A stretch of DNA of 23,760 nucleotides from CBIFWW01 sp966186435 (GTDB lineage Bacteria > Pseudomonadota > Gammaproteobacteria > Enterobacterales > Enterobacteriaceae): NCBI GenBank assembly GCA_966186435.1, contig CBIFWW010000041.1, positions 1 through 23,760 on the forward strand, read 5' to 3'. The notes under the pieces are model-generated. The model made no database searches and was not told the origin of the DNA. It was given only the letters and a program-made list of their open reading frames with translations. A program made the position numbers and the translations under genes. Shown here in pieces: positions 6,409 to 13,636 of this stretch. Numbering within the stretch: position 1 is the first letter of the stretch; every line of letters starts with the position of its first letter.

Positions 6409-6699
6409 TTAGCGTGCTTGATTCTTCATAGTGTTACGTATCAAGCGCCAGGTGCTCCAGGCACCCAGGCCACGCTTGGACCAGCGCATCAGCCTGCCGG
6501 GGTGACGCACTCCCCAGATAGCCATCGCGCTGCTGCCAACCACCAGCCATGACCGTAAACTCAGCAGGGTATTCCAGCCACGATCCCAGGGGGCGGTGGC
6601 ATCACTCCAGTCACGGTGGCAGGCACTCAAATCAAGCCGTTGTTGCTGAATCATACTTAGCAGCTCCGCCTTTTGCTGTTCCCGTGCGATGCGCGTCAT
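6409..6699 (-). CDS. yqjK: YqjK-like small protein
   Basis: The 96-residue product resembles E. coli YqjK: a charged N-terminal helix (REQQKAELLSMIQQQRLDLS), the conserved TLLSLRSWLVVGSSAMAIW segment (44-62), which is weakly membrane-like, and a basic C-terminus with RWSKRGLGAWSTWRLIRN. Its ATG overlaps the yqjE stop by four bases (ATGA), implying translational coupling in the yqjC-D-E-K operon. It is the last gene before a terminator. The role is unknown; a membrane-associated partner of YqjD/YqjE is plausible. Confidence 0.92.
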   Translation of the reverse strand: MTRIAREQQKAELLSMIQQQRLDLSACHRDWSDATAPWDRGWNTLLSLRSWLVVGSSAMAIWGVRHPGRLMRWSKRGLGAWSTWRLIRNTMKNQAR

Positions 6700-7091
6700 T
6701 CATCCTTCTCCAGCAGCTGACGATCGTGTTCCAGCGCCTTACGAGACTGGCGCAGTAGCGTGGAACGCCGGGCCTTGGTAAGTGTCCATATGCCGCCAAT
6801 TAGCGCCAGCCCCAGCAAAATTGCCGTGGTAGCAATCAACACATCCAGACGGTATTGCGGATCGACTGCCCAGATCACCATCACCAGCAGGCTCATCAGC
6901 CCAAAAGCAGCAAATAACAGCGTCAGGCCTAACATCAATAGCAGTTGGAAGAGGTTGGATTTCTCCTCCTCCAGTTCGATGACGAGGAGCCGTAAACGGG
7001 TTTCCGCAATCTCAACCAGCAGCGTTACCACGCGCTGGCCGATACCAAAGAGACTTTTGCCCGGGCCTTGTGTGTTTTGGGAGTCTTTCAT
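6696..7091 (-). CDS. yqjE: YqjE, phage-holin-III superfamily-like membrane protein
   Basis: The 131-residue product matches E. coli YqjE. It has a polar N-terminus, an amphipathic helix with ETRLRLLVIELEEEKSN, two membrane helices (about 48-75 and 83-105), and a positively charged tail. It starts one base after the yqjD stop and overlaps yqjK by four bases, so D, E and K are tightly coupled. Known of the family: YqjE belongs to a conserved membrane-protein family (Phage_holin_3_6 in Pfam) without a demonstrated holin role in bacteria. It probably acts with YqjD at the inner membrane. Confidence 0.93.
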   Translation of the reverse strand: MKDSQNTQGPGKSLFGIGQRVVTLLVEIAETRLRLLVIELEEEKSNLFQLLLMLGLTLLFAAFGLMSLLVMVIWAVDPQYRLDVLIATTAILLGLALIGGIWTLTKARRSTLLRQSRKALEHDRQLLEKDE

Positions 7092-7092
7092 A

Positions 7093-7398
7093 TTAGCGAC
7101 GCGTCAGCAGTACGCCCAGTACCACGCCCAGCGCGGCACCGATACCGACACCCGTCCACGGATTGTCGCGGACATAATCATCGGCTTTACCGGCGGCTTC
7201 ACGGGCCTGACGGGCTACAACATCGCTGGCATCACTCAGGCGGCTACGGCTTTCTTTCAAAGCTTTCTGTGCCTTAGTACGCAGCTTATCTAGCTCGTCT
7301 TTGGATTTTTCACCGGAAGCGTTAATCACTTCTTCAAGGGTATCTGCCAGGGATTTCAGTTCAGCGCGCAATTGATCTGATGAAGTATCTTTAGACAT
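7093..7398 (-). CDS. yqjD: YqjD, membrane-anchored ribosome-associated protein (ElaB/YqjD/YgaM family)
   Basis: The 101-residue product has the ElaB/YqjD/DUF883 layout: a long coiled-coil-like charged region (residues 5-75, with LRTKAQKALKESRSRLSDAS), the conserved DDYVRDNPWTGVGIGAALG, one C-terminal membrane helix (about 83-98), and a TRR tail. In E. coli, YqjD binds 70S and 100S ribosomes and tethers them to the inner membrane in stationary phase under RpoS control. The ATG has a GGAGAG site. The upstream promoter region at 7890-7917 contains a sigmaS-like -10 sequence, consistent with stationary-phase expression. Confidence 0.95.
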   Translation of the reverse strand: MSKDTSSDQLRAELKSLADTLEEVINASGEKSKDELDKLRTKAQKALKESRSRLSDASDVVARQAREAAGKADDYVRDNPWTGVGIGAALGVVLGVLLTRR

Positions 7399-7433
7399 AT
7401 TTCTCTCCGGATAGTTGGTGTAATTCCATTCGA

Positions 7434-7805
7434 TTAATATTTTCTGGCTTCAAGCTTATGAAGGGCCTGTTGCTCTTCAGCCAACTTATGTTTTTGTTTG
7501 GCTATTTTTTCTTGGTCACCCTTCTGGCGTGCCGCTTCCAGTTGCTGCTTACGCTCGACAATTTCATCACGCTGTTTAGCAATCTCTTTAGCATGATCGG
7601 CACGCAGCTGGCTGTCGCTGCAATTGTGCTCAACTTGCGTTCTGGCTTTTGTCAGGCCATCAATGCGGTTTTGATTGTTATGCTTTTCGGCGTAGCCAAT
7701 CTCACGCTGAATGTCCTGAACTTTCTCCTGACAAAGGCTGGTGCTTGCCAGAATGGAAGCAGAAACCGAAAACAGGGCGAATGCCAGAAGGGGGCGGTAA
7801 TTCAT
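7434..7805 (-). CDS. yqjC: YqjC, periplasmic DUF1090 protein
   Basis: The 123-residue product has a Sec signal peptide (MNYRPLLAFALFSVSASILA, cleavage likely after Ala20) and a mature charged helical domain with two cysteines (Cys25 and Cys62) that could form a disulfide. The C-terminal half is a strong coiled coil (KQRDEIVERKQQLEAARQKG). This fits DUF1090/YqjC, whose function is unknown; an acid- or pH-linked role has been suggested in E. coli. It is the first gene of the yqjC-D-E-K run, 35 bases before yqjD, with an AAGGAAG site. Confidence 0.93.
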   Translation of the reverse strand: MNYRPLLAFALFSVSASILASTSLCQEKVQDIQREIGYAEKHNNQNRIDGLTKARTQVEHNCSDSQLRADHAKEIAKQRDEIVERKQQLEAARQKGDQEKIAKQKHKLAEEQQALHKLEARKY

Positions 7806-7889
7806 TATTAAAATCTTCCTTTTTGGTGCTGAACCGTTTTATGGCCAGTGTTCCCAGAACTTGCGTTTTACGCGCCAGAAAACAGGTGC

Positions 7890-7917
7890 TTTATAAGCAT
7901 AGTCATTTATCAGGCAA
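7890..7917 (-). promoter_or_regulatory. yqjC promoter, with sigmaS-like -10
   Basis: On the minus strand TTGCCT (7912-7917), 16 bases, TATAAA (7890-7895). The overlapping CTATGCTTA (7894-7902) fits the extended sigmaS -10 pattern CTAYRCTTA, in keeping with RpoS control of yqjD in E. coli. Confidence 0.5.
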
Positions 7918-7954
7918 AACCCAAAAAGGAAGGGCACTTTCGGACTAATGGAAG

Positions 7955-8326
7955 CTAGCCCAGGCGGTGGTGAGTGGATTTAATGCGGGAAAGTAACATT
8001 TCGGTCAGACCTGGCTCGTCGCATAAGGCGGTAACGTAACCTTGAGGTAAAGACTGCTTCAAGACTTCTTGGGCCGCTTTACCTTGATCGGAAGAGGTAA
8101 ATTTGATCACTAGCATGTTCTTTTGCGGGGTGATGCTCTTCACGGCGATGCCGTTGGCATCCAGATGATGCCAAATATAAAAACCATCAGGCGTAACGCC
8201 ACCCGCTTGAATTGGGCGAATTTCGAGGGTCGATTCCTGGCTGCGCAGGGTTGACCAGGCTGTCAGGCCAACCGCCAGAATCAGCCCGGCACCGAGGGCC
8301 AGTTGCTTAGGACTCAATTTCACCAT
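7955..8326 (-). CDS. mzrA: MzrA (YqjB), modulator of EnvZ/OmpR
   Basis: The 123-residue product has one N-terminal membrane helix (about 8-24) and a periplasmic domain with LEIRPIQAGGVTPDGFYIWHHL and AVKSITPQKNMLVIKF, as in E. coli MzrA. In E. coli, MzrA interacts with EnvZ in the inner membrane, raises OmpR phosphorylation and links CpxAR to EnvZ/OmpR. It follows yqjA by 11 bases. The ATG has only a distant GGAG within the yqjA end, so translation is probably coupled to yqjA, as in the E. coli yqjA-mzrA operon. Confidence 0.93.
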   Translation of the reverse strand: MVKLSPKQLALGAGLILAVGLTAWSTLRSQESTLEIRPIQAGGVTPDGFYIWHHLDANGIAVKSITPQKNMLVIKFTSSDQGKAAQEVLKQSLPQGYVTALCDEPGLTEMLLSRIKSTHHRLG

Positions 8327-8337
8327 GATGGGTATTA

Positions 8338-9000
8338 TTAGCTCCGGTTACGGTATTTTTTCTTCCACAATACGGCCAGCGAGCCAATCAGACCGAATAC
8401 CAGCAGCACAACCGGCAGCAGCATTAGACAGGACATCAGCGCGTCTTCGTACTTCAGAAAAACAGGGGTTTTACCCAGGGCGTAACCCAGAGTGGTAAGG
8501 ATCAGCACCCATAACAGGCCGCTCATCCAGTTGAAGAACTGGAAGCGAGTGCTGCTCAAGCCAGACAAGCCGGCAAAGGTTGGCAATAGGGTACGAACAA
8601 AAGCGATAAACCGACCCATCAGCAACGCTGAAAGCCCATGTTTATGAAATAGATGATGGGCCCGCTGATGGTAGTGGGCGGGCAAATGGGACAACCAATT
8701 CTGAACGATGCGAGTGTTTCCCAACCATCTGCCTTGTATATAGCCAATCCAACTACCGACGCTGGCGGCAACGGTCAGCAAAACTATCGTTGGCACAAAG
8801 CCCATAGCACCTTTGGCAATCAGCACGCCTACCAGTACCAGCAGGCTATCACCTGGTAAGAAGGCGGCAGGAAGTAAGCCATTTTCAAGGCAAAGGATCA
8901 CAAACAGGACGAAATACAGCATGCCAATCATCGATGGGTTGGCGAGGGTTTCATAATCCTGGCTCCAGAGAGCATGCAGAAGATGGGAAATTAGTTCCAT
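8338..9000 (-). CDS. yqjA: YqjA, DedA family membrane transporter
   Basis: The 220-residue product matches E. coli YqjA. The residues described as essential there are all in place: Glu39 (LENG), Asp51 (LPGDSLL), Arg130 (MGRFIAF) and Arg136. It has about five to six hydrophobic segments. DedA proteins are inner-membrane proteins needed for membrane-potential and pH tolerance and probably transport lipids (undecaprenyl phosphate or others) with protons. E. coli YqjA supports growth at alkaline pH and drug resistance. It is first in the operon with mzrA and has an AGGA ribosome site. A long leader of over 150 bases precedes it. Confidence 0.95.
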   Translation of the reverse strand: MELISHLLHALWSQDYETLANPSMIGMLYFVLFVILCLENGLLPAAFLPGDSLLVLVGVLIAKGAMGFVPTIVLLTVAASVGSWIGYIQGRWLGNTRIVQNWLSHLPAHYHQRAHHLFHKHGLSALLMGRFIAFVRTLLPTFAGLSGLSSTRFQFFNWMSGLLWVLILTTLGYALGKTPVFLKYEDALMSCLMLLPVVLLVFGLIGSLAVLWKKKYRNRS

Positions 9001-9168
9001 TCATTGTTCCTGGCACATCAGTAAACACCACAGGGTGCAATGGTTGTAAACAGAGCTACGACAAGTACTTGATTTATATCGGTGTCGTCAACGGCTGTCA
9101 GGCTTCGCGCCGCTACGGTTCCCTATGAAACAGCGATGCGTGCAAACACGCGAGCGAATATGCTTCTG

Positions 9169-9198
9169 ATTGTAACAAAGCGCACGCTAATACGTCAG
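9169..9198 (-). promoter_or_regulatory. Possible yqjA-mzrA promoter
   Basis: On the minus strand CTGACG (9193-9198), 18 bases, TACAAT (9169-9174). It would give a leader of about 160 bases containing a small hairpin (GCGTG caaa CACGC) and the palindrome CAAGTACTTG at 9062-9071. No clear tandem CpxR box (GTAAA-N5-GTAAA) is visible. Confidence 0.35.
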
Positions 9199-9248
9199 TG
9201 TATTTACGTGAGTACAGTGAATGATTTTGCGCACTGTGGGAGGGAGTA

Positions 9249-9278
9249 GCGAGGGTATTTACAAACGCTTACCCTCGC
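9249..9278. other. Stem-loop downstream of exuR
   Basis: GCGAGGGTA (9249-9257) pairs with TACCCTCGC (9270-9278). It lies 11 bases past the exuR stop but has no T run on either strand. It may stabilise the 3' end or mark a Rho-dependent end. Confidence 0.5.
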
Positions 9279-9288
9279 CATTCATATT

Positions 9289-10065
9289 TTATTTATTGTT
9301 GCCTGATGCGGCATCAAGATGCACCACAGGATTTTCTGCAAACAGGTAGCGATCGGCATTGAACTCGAAGTCATCACTGGTTTCGTTAAATAACATCTGC
9401 TTGGTATTTTCCAGATGTTGCCACATCGCCAGCTTGGCCCCATGGGGGTCTTTACGAATCAGCGCTTTCAGAATTTGATCATGCTCTTCACACCAGTGTT
9501 CGACGGTGCGGGAATCGATATGTTCGTGGAGCTTTTTCCAGTAAGGGTTATGTATCCGCTGGGTCCACATCTTTTCTACAATAGCCGCCAGTACGGTATT
9601 CTGAGTACACATCGCCACTTGAATATGGAACTGTAAATCCCAAGGGGAATCGCGGAAGCACTCCTCATTGCGCGCCTTCTCCTGGATTTCCATCAGTTTA
9701 CGAATGTCTTGCTTAGTGACCTGGGTGGCAGCGAATTCCGCCACATTACTCTCAATCAGCTGGCGGGCCTGTAACAATTCAAACGGGCCATAGCTGGCAA
9801 ATTCAAATTGATCATCCGGAGTATGCTGGAAGCGCGGCTGGTTGGACATCACATGAATGCCAGAGCCTTTACGCACCTCAACATAACCTTCTACTTCCAG
9901 CATGATAATGGCTTCGCGCACCACGGTACGGCTGACGTTTTTTTCTTCGGCAATAAAACGCTCAGCGGGGAGTTTCTCACCCACCTGGTAAACGCCATCT
10001 TCAATGCGTTGCTTTAATTCAGCAGCGAGCTGTTGATAAAGGCGACGCGGTTCCGTGATTTCCAT
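9289..10065 (-). CDS. exuR: ExuR, GntR/FadR-family hexuronate regulon repressor
   Basis: The 258-residue product equals E. coli ExuR in length. The N-terminal GntR winged helix spans about 7-75 (KLPAERFIAEEKNVSRTVVR, then GYVEVRKGSGIHV), followed by an FCD all-helical effector domain (about 100-235) with LLQARQLIESNVAEFAA. ExuR represses uxaCA, exuT and uxaB and is released by galacturonate or glucuronate derivatives. The ATG has a CGGAG site. A probable ExuR operator lies 44-65 bases upstream, suggesting autoregulation. In E. coli exuR follows exuT; here only a remnant of exuT remains upstream. Confidence 0.96.
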   Translation of the reverse strand: MEITEPRRLYQQLAAELKQRIEDGVYQVGEKLPAERFIAEEKNVSRTVVREAIIMLEVEGYVEVRKGSGIHVMSNQPRFQHTPDDQFEFASYGPFELLQARQLIESNVAEFAATQVTKQDIRKLMEIQEKARNEECFRDSPWDLQFHIQVAMCTQNTVLAAIVEKMWTQRIHNPYWKKLHEHIDSRTVEHWCEEHDQILKALIRKDPHGAKLAMWQHLENTKQMLFNETSDDFEFNADRYLFAENPVVHLDAASGNNK

Positions 10066-10108
10066 GCTCGGCTCCGGTTCTAGTAATAAGTAGAGTTAAT
10101 AAGGGTAA

Positions 10109-10130
10109 GTATAATTTGTTATACCGCTTT
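10109..10130. promoter_or_regulatory. Probable ExuR operator upstream of exuR
   Basis: GTATAA, TTTG, TTATAC (10109-10124) is a perfect inverted repeat. The overlapping 18 bases 10113-10130 fit 14 of 18 positions of the ExuR/UxuR consensus as I remember it (AAATTGGTATACCAATTT), with core TTGTTATACC. Confidence 0.6.
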
Positions 10131-10134
10131 TACG

Positions 10135-10380
10135 CTAGTGGCTCCAGCGGATGATGTAGCCGCGTTCATCGTGGGTCAGGGAGTTTCGATTTTGGTTGTT
10201 TGCACAGCCATTGCCACAACATGGCCCAAGCGAAACTGAGTACGCTGGTAATAATGAAGGCCATTTCCCAGTTATGGATCATGATGGCCCATATCGCTCC
10301 CGGCACAGTCCGTCATGCCCTTGTGTGCTACTGGACCAACCCGGCATCTGTACTGGTGAGTGCGCGATTAATAGCGCACA
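10135..10380 (-). pseudogene. exuT: Decayed remnant of exuT (hexuronate transporter, MFS)
   Basis: On the minus strand the frame 10312-10169 encodes WAIMIHNWEMAFII, then LSFAWAM, closely matching the middle of E. coli ExuT (WAIVMHSWQMAFII, LSFIWAM). It ends in TGA at 10166-10168. A one-base frame change at about 10171 resumes the homology as DERGYIIRWSH before a TAG at 10135-10137, matching the ExuT segment EERDYII. Upstream, 10313-10380 looks like faint, stop-ridden homology to the adjacent ExuT part. The N-terminal and C-terminal thirds are missing. Position and strand are those of E. coli exuT, between uxaC and exuR. Uptake of hexuronates must use another transporter, if the pathway is still used. 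Confidence 0.8.
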
Positions 10381-10670
10381 GAAATCATTCCATCATCAAT
10401 TATTAAGACAAAGCGCAATTAACTTGTCATACAGCTTTAAAGATTGAGTGAACTCACAAAAGCACTTTTGACGGTGTGGATTACTATTTTTGAAAAAATG
10501 TCAGTAATAGCAGTTAGTTAATTTATATTTTTCAAAGGAAACACTATTTCAAATTGCTATGTTTGAGGATGACGTCACAAAACTTGCAGGGGTAACGGGG
10601 TAATTGGTGTGATAACTTTGTCCTCATCATGCGTTAGCGTCCGAAGAAATCCTGTGGAGGATGGAGCATT
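10381..10670. promoter_or_regulatory. uxaCA upstream regulatory region
   Basis: This AT-rich stretch holds no gene. It has a 16-base CRP-like site (TGAGG-N6-TCACA, 10564-10579) overlapping the palindrome TGACGTCA (10570-10577), an ExuR-like operator (10601-10618), and GGAG before the uxaC ATG. The usual CRP and ExuR control of uxaCA supports these assignments, though the CRP match is modest. Confidence 0.45.
10601..10618 (+). promoter_or_regulatory. Candidate ExuR operator upstream of uxaC
   Basis: TAATTGGTGTGATAACTT agrees at 12 of 18 positions with the remembered ExuR/UxuR consensus, with a perfect left half AATTGGT. It lies 53-70 bases before the uxaC start. Confidence 0.45.
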
Positions 10671-12083
10671 ATGTCCCAGTTTATAACAGAAGATTTTCTG
10701 CTTGATACCGAGTTTGCACGCCGTCTTTATCATGACTACGCCAAAGATCAGCCAATTTTTGACTACCACTGCCACCTACCACCGCAGCAAGTGGCTGAGG
10801 ACTACCGTTTTGCCAACCTGTATGACATTTGGTTGAAAGGCGATCACTATAAATGGCGTGGTATGCGCTCCAACGGTGTGGCCGAGCGCCTGTGTACCGG
10901 GGATGCTTCAGACCGCGAGAAATTCCAGGCGTGGGCAGAAACCGTGCCTCATACCATCGGCAACCCGCTGTACCACTGGACCCACCTGGAACTGCGCCGT
11001 CCGTTCGGCATCAACGGTACGCTGTTATCCGGCGATACCGCCGAGCAAATCTGGCAGCAATGCAATGAGATGCTGGCCCAGGATGCCTTCTCTGCCCGTG
11101 GCATCATGAAGCAGATGAACGTCAAAATGGCTGGGACCACTGATGACCCGATCGATTCCCTGGAGCACCACAAAACCATCGCCGCCGACAGCAGCTTTGA
11201 TGTGAAAGTGCTGCCAAGCTGGCGCCCGGACAAAGCTTTTAATATCGAACAAGAGACCTTTGCCGAGTACATGGGCAAACTGGCCGCGGTTTCCGATACC
11301 GATATCCGCCGCTTTAGCGATTTGCAAGCCGCACTGATTAAGCGCCTGGATCACTTCGCCGCCCACGGTTGCAAGATTTCTGACCATGCGCTGGACGTGG
11401 TGGTGTTTGCGGAAGCGGATGAAGCAACCCTGGACAGCATCCTGGCCCGCCGTCTGGCTGGCGAAACCCTGAACGACCATGAAGTGGCCCAGTTTAAAAC
11501 CGGCGTGCTGGTATGGCTGGGTATGGAATACGCACGCCGTGGTTGGGTGCAGCAGTACCATATCGGCGCACTGCGTAATAACAACCAGCGCCAGTTCAAA
11601 CTGCTGGGGCCGGATGTGGGCTTTGACTCCATCAATGACCGTCCAATGGCTGAAGCATTGTCCAAATTGCTGAGCAAGCAGAATGAAGAAAACCTGCTGC
11701 CGAAAACCATCCTGTATTGCCTGAACCCGCGCGATAACGAAGTGCTGGGCACCATGATCGGTAACTTCCAGGGTGAAGGCGTTGCCGGGAAGATGCAGTT
11801 TGGCTCTGGCTGGTGGTTCAACGATCAGAAAGACGGGATGGAACGCCAGATGACACAGCTGGCACAGCTCGGTCTGCTAAGCCGATTTGTCGGCATGCTG
11901 ACTGATAGCCGCAGCTTCCTGTCCTACACCCGCCATGAATACTTCCGCCGTATTCTGTGCCAGATGATTGGCCATTGGGTGCAGGCGGGTGAAGCCCCGG
12001 CAGACATTAATCTGCTGGGTAACATGGTGAAAAACATCTGCTTTAACAACGCACGCGATTACTTCGGGATCACCCTGAAATAA
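10671..12083 (+). CDS. uxaC: UxaC, glucuronate (uronate) isomerase
   Basis: The 470-residue product equals E. coli UxaC in length. It converts D-glucuronate to D-fructuronate and D-galacturonate to D-tagaturonate, the first cytosolic step of hexuronate use. It belongs to the amidohydrolase-like TIM-barrel family; the N-terminal metal-site motif DYHCHLPP has His33 and His35. Later landmarks include KMAGTTDDPIDSLEHH and GMLTDSRSFLSYTRHEYFRR. ATG at 10671 follows GGAGGATGGAGC. uxaA follows after 15 bases, so the two form an operon. The frame is intact even though the neighbouring transporter is dead. Confidence 0.97.
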   Translation: MSQFITEDFLLDTEFARRLYHDYAKDQPIFDYHCHLPPQQVAEDYRFANLYDIWLKGDHYKWRGMRSNGVAERLCTGDASDREKFQAWAETVPHTIGNPLYHWTHLELRRPFGINGTLLSGDTAEQIWQQCNEMLAQDAFSARGIMKQMNVKMAGTTDDPIDSLEHHKTIAADSSFDVKVLPSWRPDKAFNIEQETFAEYMGKLAAVSDTDIRRFSDLQAALIKRLDHFAAHGCKISDHALDVVVFAEADEATLDSILARRLAGETLNDHEVAQFKTGVLVWLGMEYARRGWVQQYHIGALRNNNQRQFKLLGPDVGFDSINDRPMAEALSKLLSKQNEENLLPKTILYCLNPRDNEVLGTMIGNFQGEGVAGKMQFGSGWWFNDQKDGMERQMTQLAQLGLLSRFVGMLTDSRSFLSYTRHEYFRRILCQMIGHWVQAGEAPADINLLGNMVKNICFNNARDYFGITLK

Positions 12084-12098
12084 CCTTCTGAGGTTGAT

Positions 12099-13586
12099 AT
12101 GCAATACATTTTAATCCACGGGCAGGATAACGTAGCTGTCGCCCTGGAAGACCTGGCAGAAGGGGCCGGGGCGACGGTTGAAGGGCAAACCATCACGCTG
12201 CGCCAGCCGGTAGCGCGCGGGCATAAATTTGCATTGGGCCTGATTGCCCAAGGTGAGAATGTCGTTAAGTACGGTTTACCCATTGGCCATGCTCTGGCAG
12301 ATATCCAGCCGGGGGAGCATATCCATTCGCACAATGTCCGTACCAATTTGAGCGATCTGGATAGCTACAGCTATCAACCTGATTTCCTGGAAGCAGTCGG
12401 GCAACCGGCCGATCGCGAGGTGCAGATCTATCGGCGCGCCAACGGTGATATTGGGGTGCGCAATGAGCTGTGGATCTTACCCACCGTAGGCTGCGTGAAC
12501 GGTATCGCTCGCCAGATCCAACAGCGGTTTTTGAAAGAAAACCAGCAGGCGGAAGATATCGACGGGGTACATCTGTTTACCCACCCCTTCGGCTGTTCCC
12601 AGTTGGGTGATGACCACGTCAATACCCGCACCATGTTGCAAAATATGGTGCGCCATCCCAACGCCGGGGCGGTGTTAGTGATTGGCCTGGGTTGTGAAAA
12701 CAACCAGATCAGCGCCTTTAAAGAAACCCTCGGTGAGTTTGATTCCAGCCGGGTGCGCTTTATGGTGTGCCAGCAGCAGGATGATGAAGTGGAGGCCGGT
12801 CTGGAGGCAATGGCCGAGCTGTATCAGGCGATGCGCCATGACCAGCGCCAGCCCGGTAAATTGAGCGAGCTGAAGTTCGGTCTTGAATGCGGCGGCTCTG
12901 ATGGGCTATCTGGCATTACCGCTAACCCGATGCTTGGGGGCTTCTCGGACTTTGTCGCCGCCCACGGTGGCACCACGGTGTTAACGGAAGTGCCGGAAAT
13001 GTTTGGCGCCGAGCAGATCCTGATGAGCCATTGCCGCGATGAAGCCACCTTTGGCAAAACCGTGGCGATGGTGAACGAGTTCAAACAGTACTTTATCGCC
13101 CACGACCAGCCGATCTACGAGAACCCGTCACCGGGCAATAAAGCCGGTGGTATCACTACCCTCGAAGAGAAATCCCTGGGTTGTACCCAAAAGGCCGGTG
13201 CCAGCCAGGTGATGGACGTGCTGCGCTATGGTGAGCGGTTGAAGACCCCGGGGCTAAACCTGTTAAGCGCCCCGGGTAATGATGCGGTTGCCACCAGTGC
13301 ATTGGCGGGGGCAGGCTGCCATATGGTGCTGTTCAGCACCGGGCGCGGCACCCCTTACGGTGGCTTTGTGCCAACGGTCAAAATCGCCACTAACAGCGAA
13401 CTGGCGGTGAAAAAGCCCCACTGGATTGATTTTGATGCTGGTCAGTTGCTGCATGGCAAAACCATGCCTGAGCTTCTGGCGGCCTTTATCGATACCATCG
13501 CGGCGATTGCCAGCGGGCAGCAAACCTGCAACGAGCGCAATGATTTCCGCGAGCTGGCTATCTTTAAGAGTGGTGTCACCCTGTAA
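12099..13586 (+). CDS. uxaA: UxaA, altronate dehydratase
   Basis: The 495-residue product matches E. coli UxaA. It dehydrates D-altronate to 2-keto-3-deoxy-D-gluconate in the galacturonate branch. The N-terminal SAF domain covers about 1-75 (AEGAGATVEGQTITL, then ARGHKFALGLIAQGE), and the UxaA catalytic domain follows, with GYVRTNG-region counterpart IGVRNELWILPTVGCVNG and conserved cysteines (LECGGSDGLSG). The family needs iron or manganese. The GAGG ribosome site precedes ATG at 12099. No uxaB lies nearby, which is also true in E. coli. A terminator follows at 13605. Confidence 0.97.
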   Translation: MQYILIHGQDNVAVALEDLAEGAGATVEGQTITLRQPVARGHKFALGLIAQGENVVKYGLPIGHALADIQPGEHIHSHNVRTNLSDLDSYSYQPDFLEAVGQPADREVQIYRRANGDIGVRNELWILPTVGCVNGIARQIQQRFLKENQQAEDIDGVHLFTHPFGCSQLGDDHVNTRTMLQNMVRHPNAGAVLVIGLGCENNQISAFKETLGEFDSSRVRFMVCQQQDDEVEAGLEAMAELYQAMRHDQRQPGKLSELKFGLECGGSDGLSGITANPMLGGFSDFVAAHGGTTVLTEVPEMFGAEQILMSHCRDEATFGKTVAMVNEFKQYFIAHDQPIYENPSPGNKAGGITTLEEKSLGCTQKAGASQVMDVLRYGERLKTPGLNLLSAPGNDAVATSALAGAGCHMVLFSTGRGTPYGGFVPTVKIATNSELAVKKPHWIDFDAGQLLHGKTMPELLAAFIDTIAAIASGQQTCNERNDFRELAIFKSGVTL

Positions 13587-13604
13587 CCGGGTGCCTGAAT
13601 GAAC

Positions 13605-13636
13605 AAGCGACGTGCCTGAGCACGCCGCTTTTTTTT
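13605..13636 (+). terminator. Terminator of uxaCA
   Basis: AAGCG-a-CGTGC, loop CTGA, GCACG-c-CGCTT, then an eight-base T run (13629-13636). The T run overlaps the stop codon of the convergent sstT gene. Confidence 0.85.

Noticed and set aside
10196..10447. 83-codon plus-strand frame upstream of uxaC
   Set aside because: It overlaps the exuT remnant on the opposite strand, which shows real protein similarity; the plus frame shows none.
11025..11561. 178-codon minus-strand frame over uxaC
   Set aside because: Antisense to a conserved enzyme gene without domain or ribosome site.
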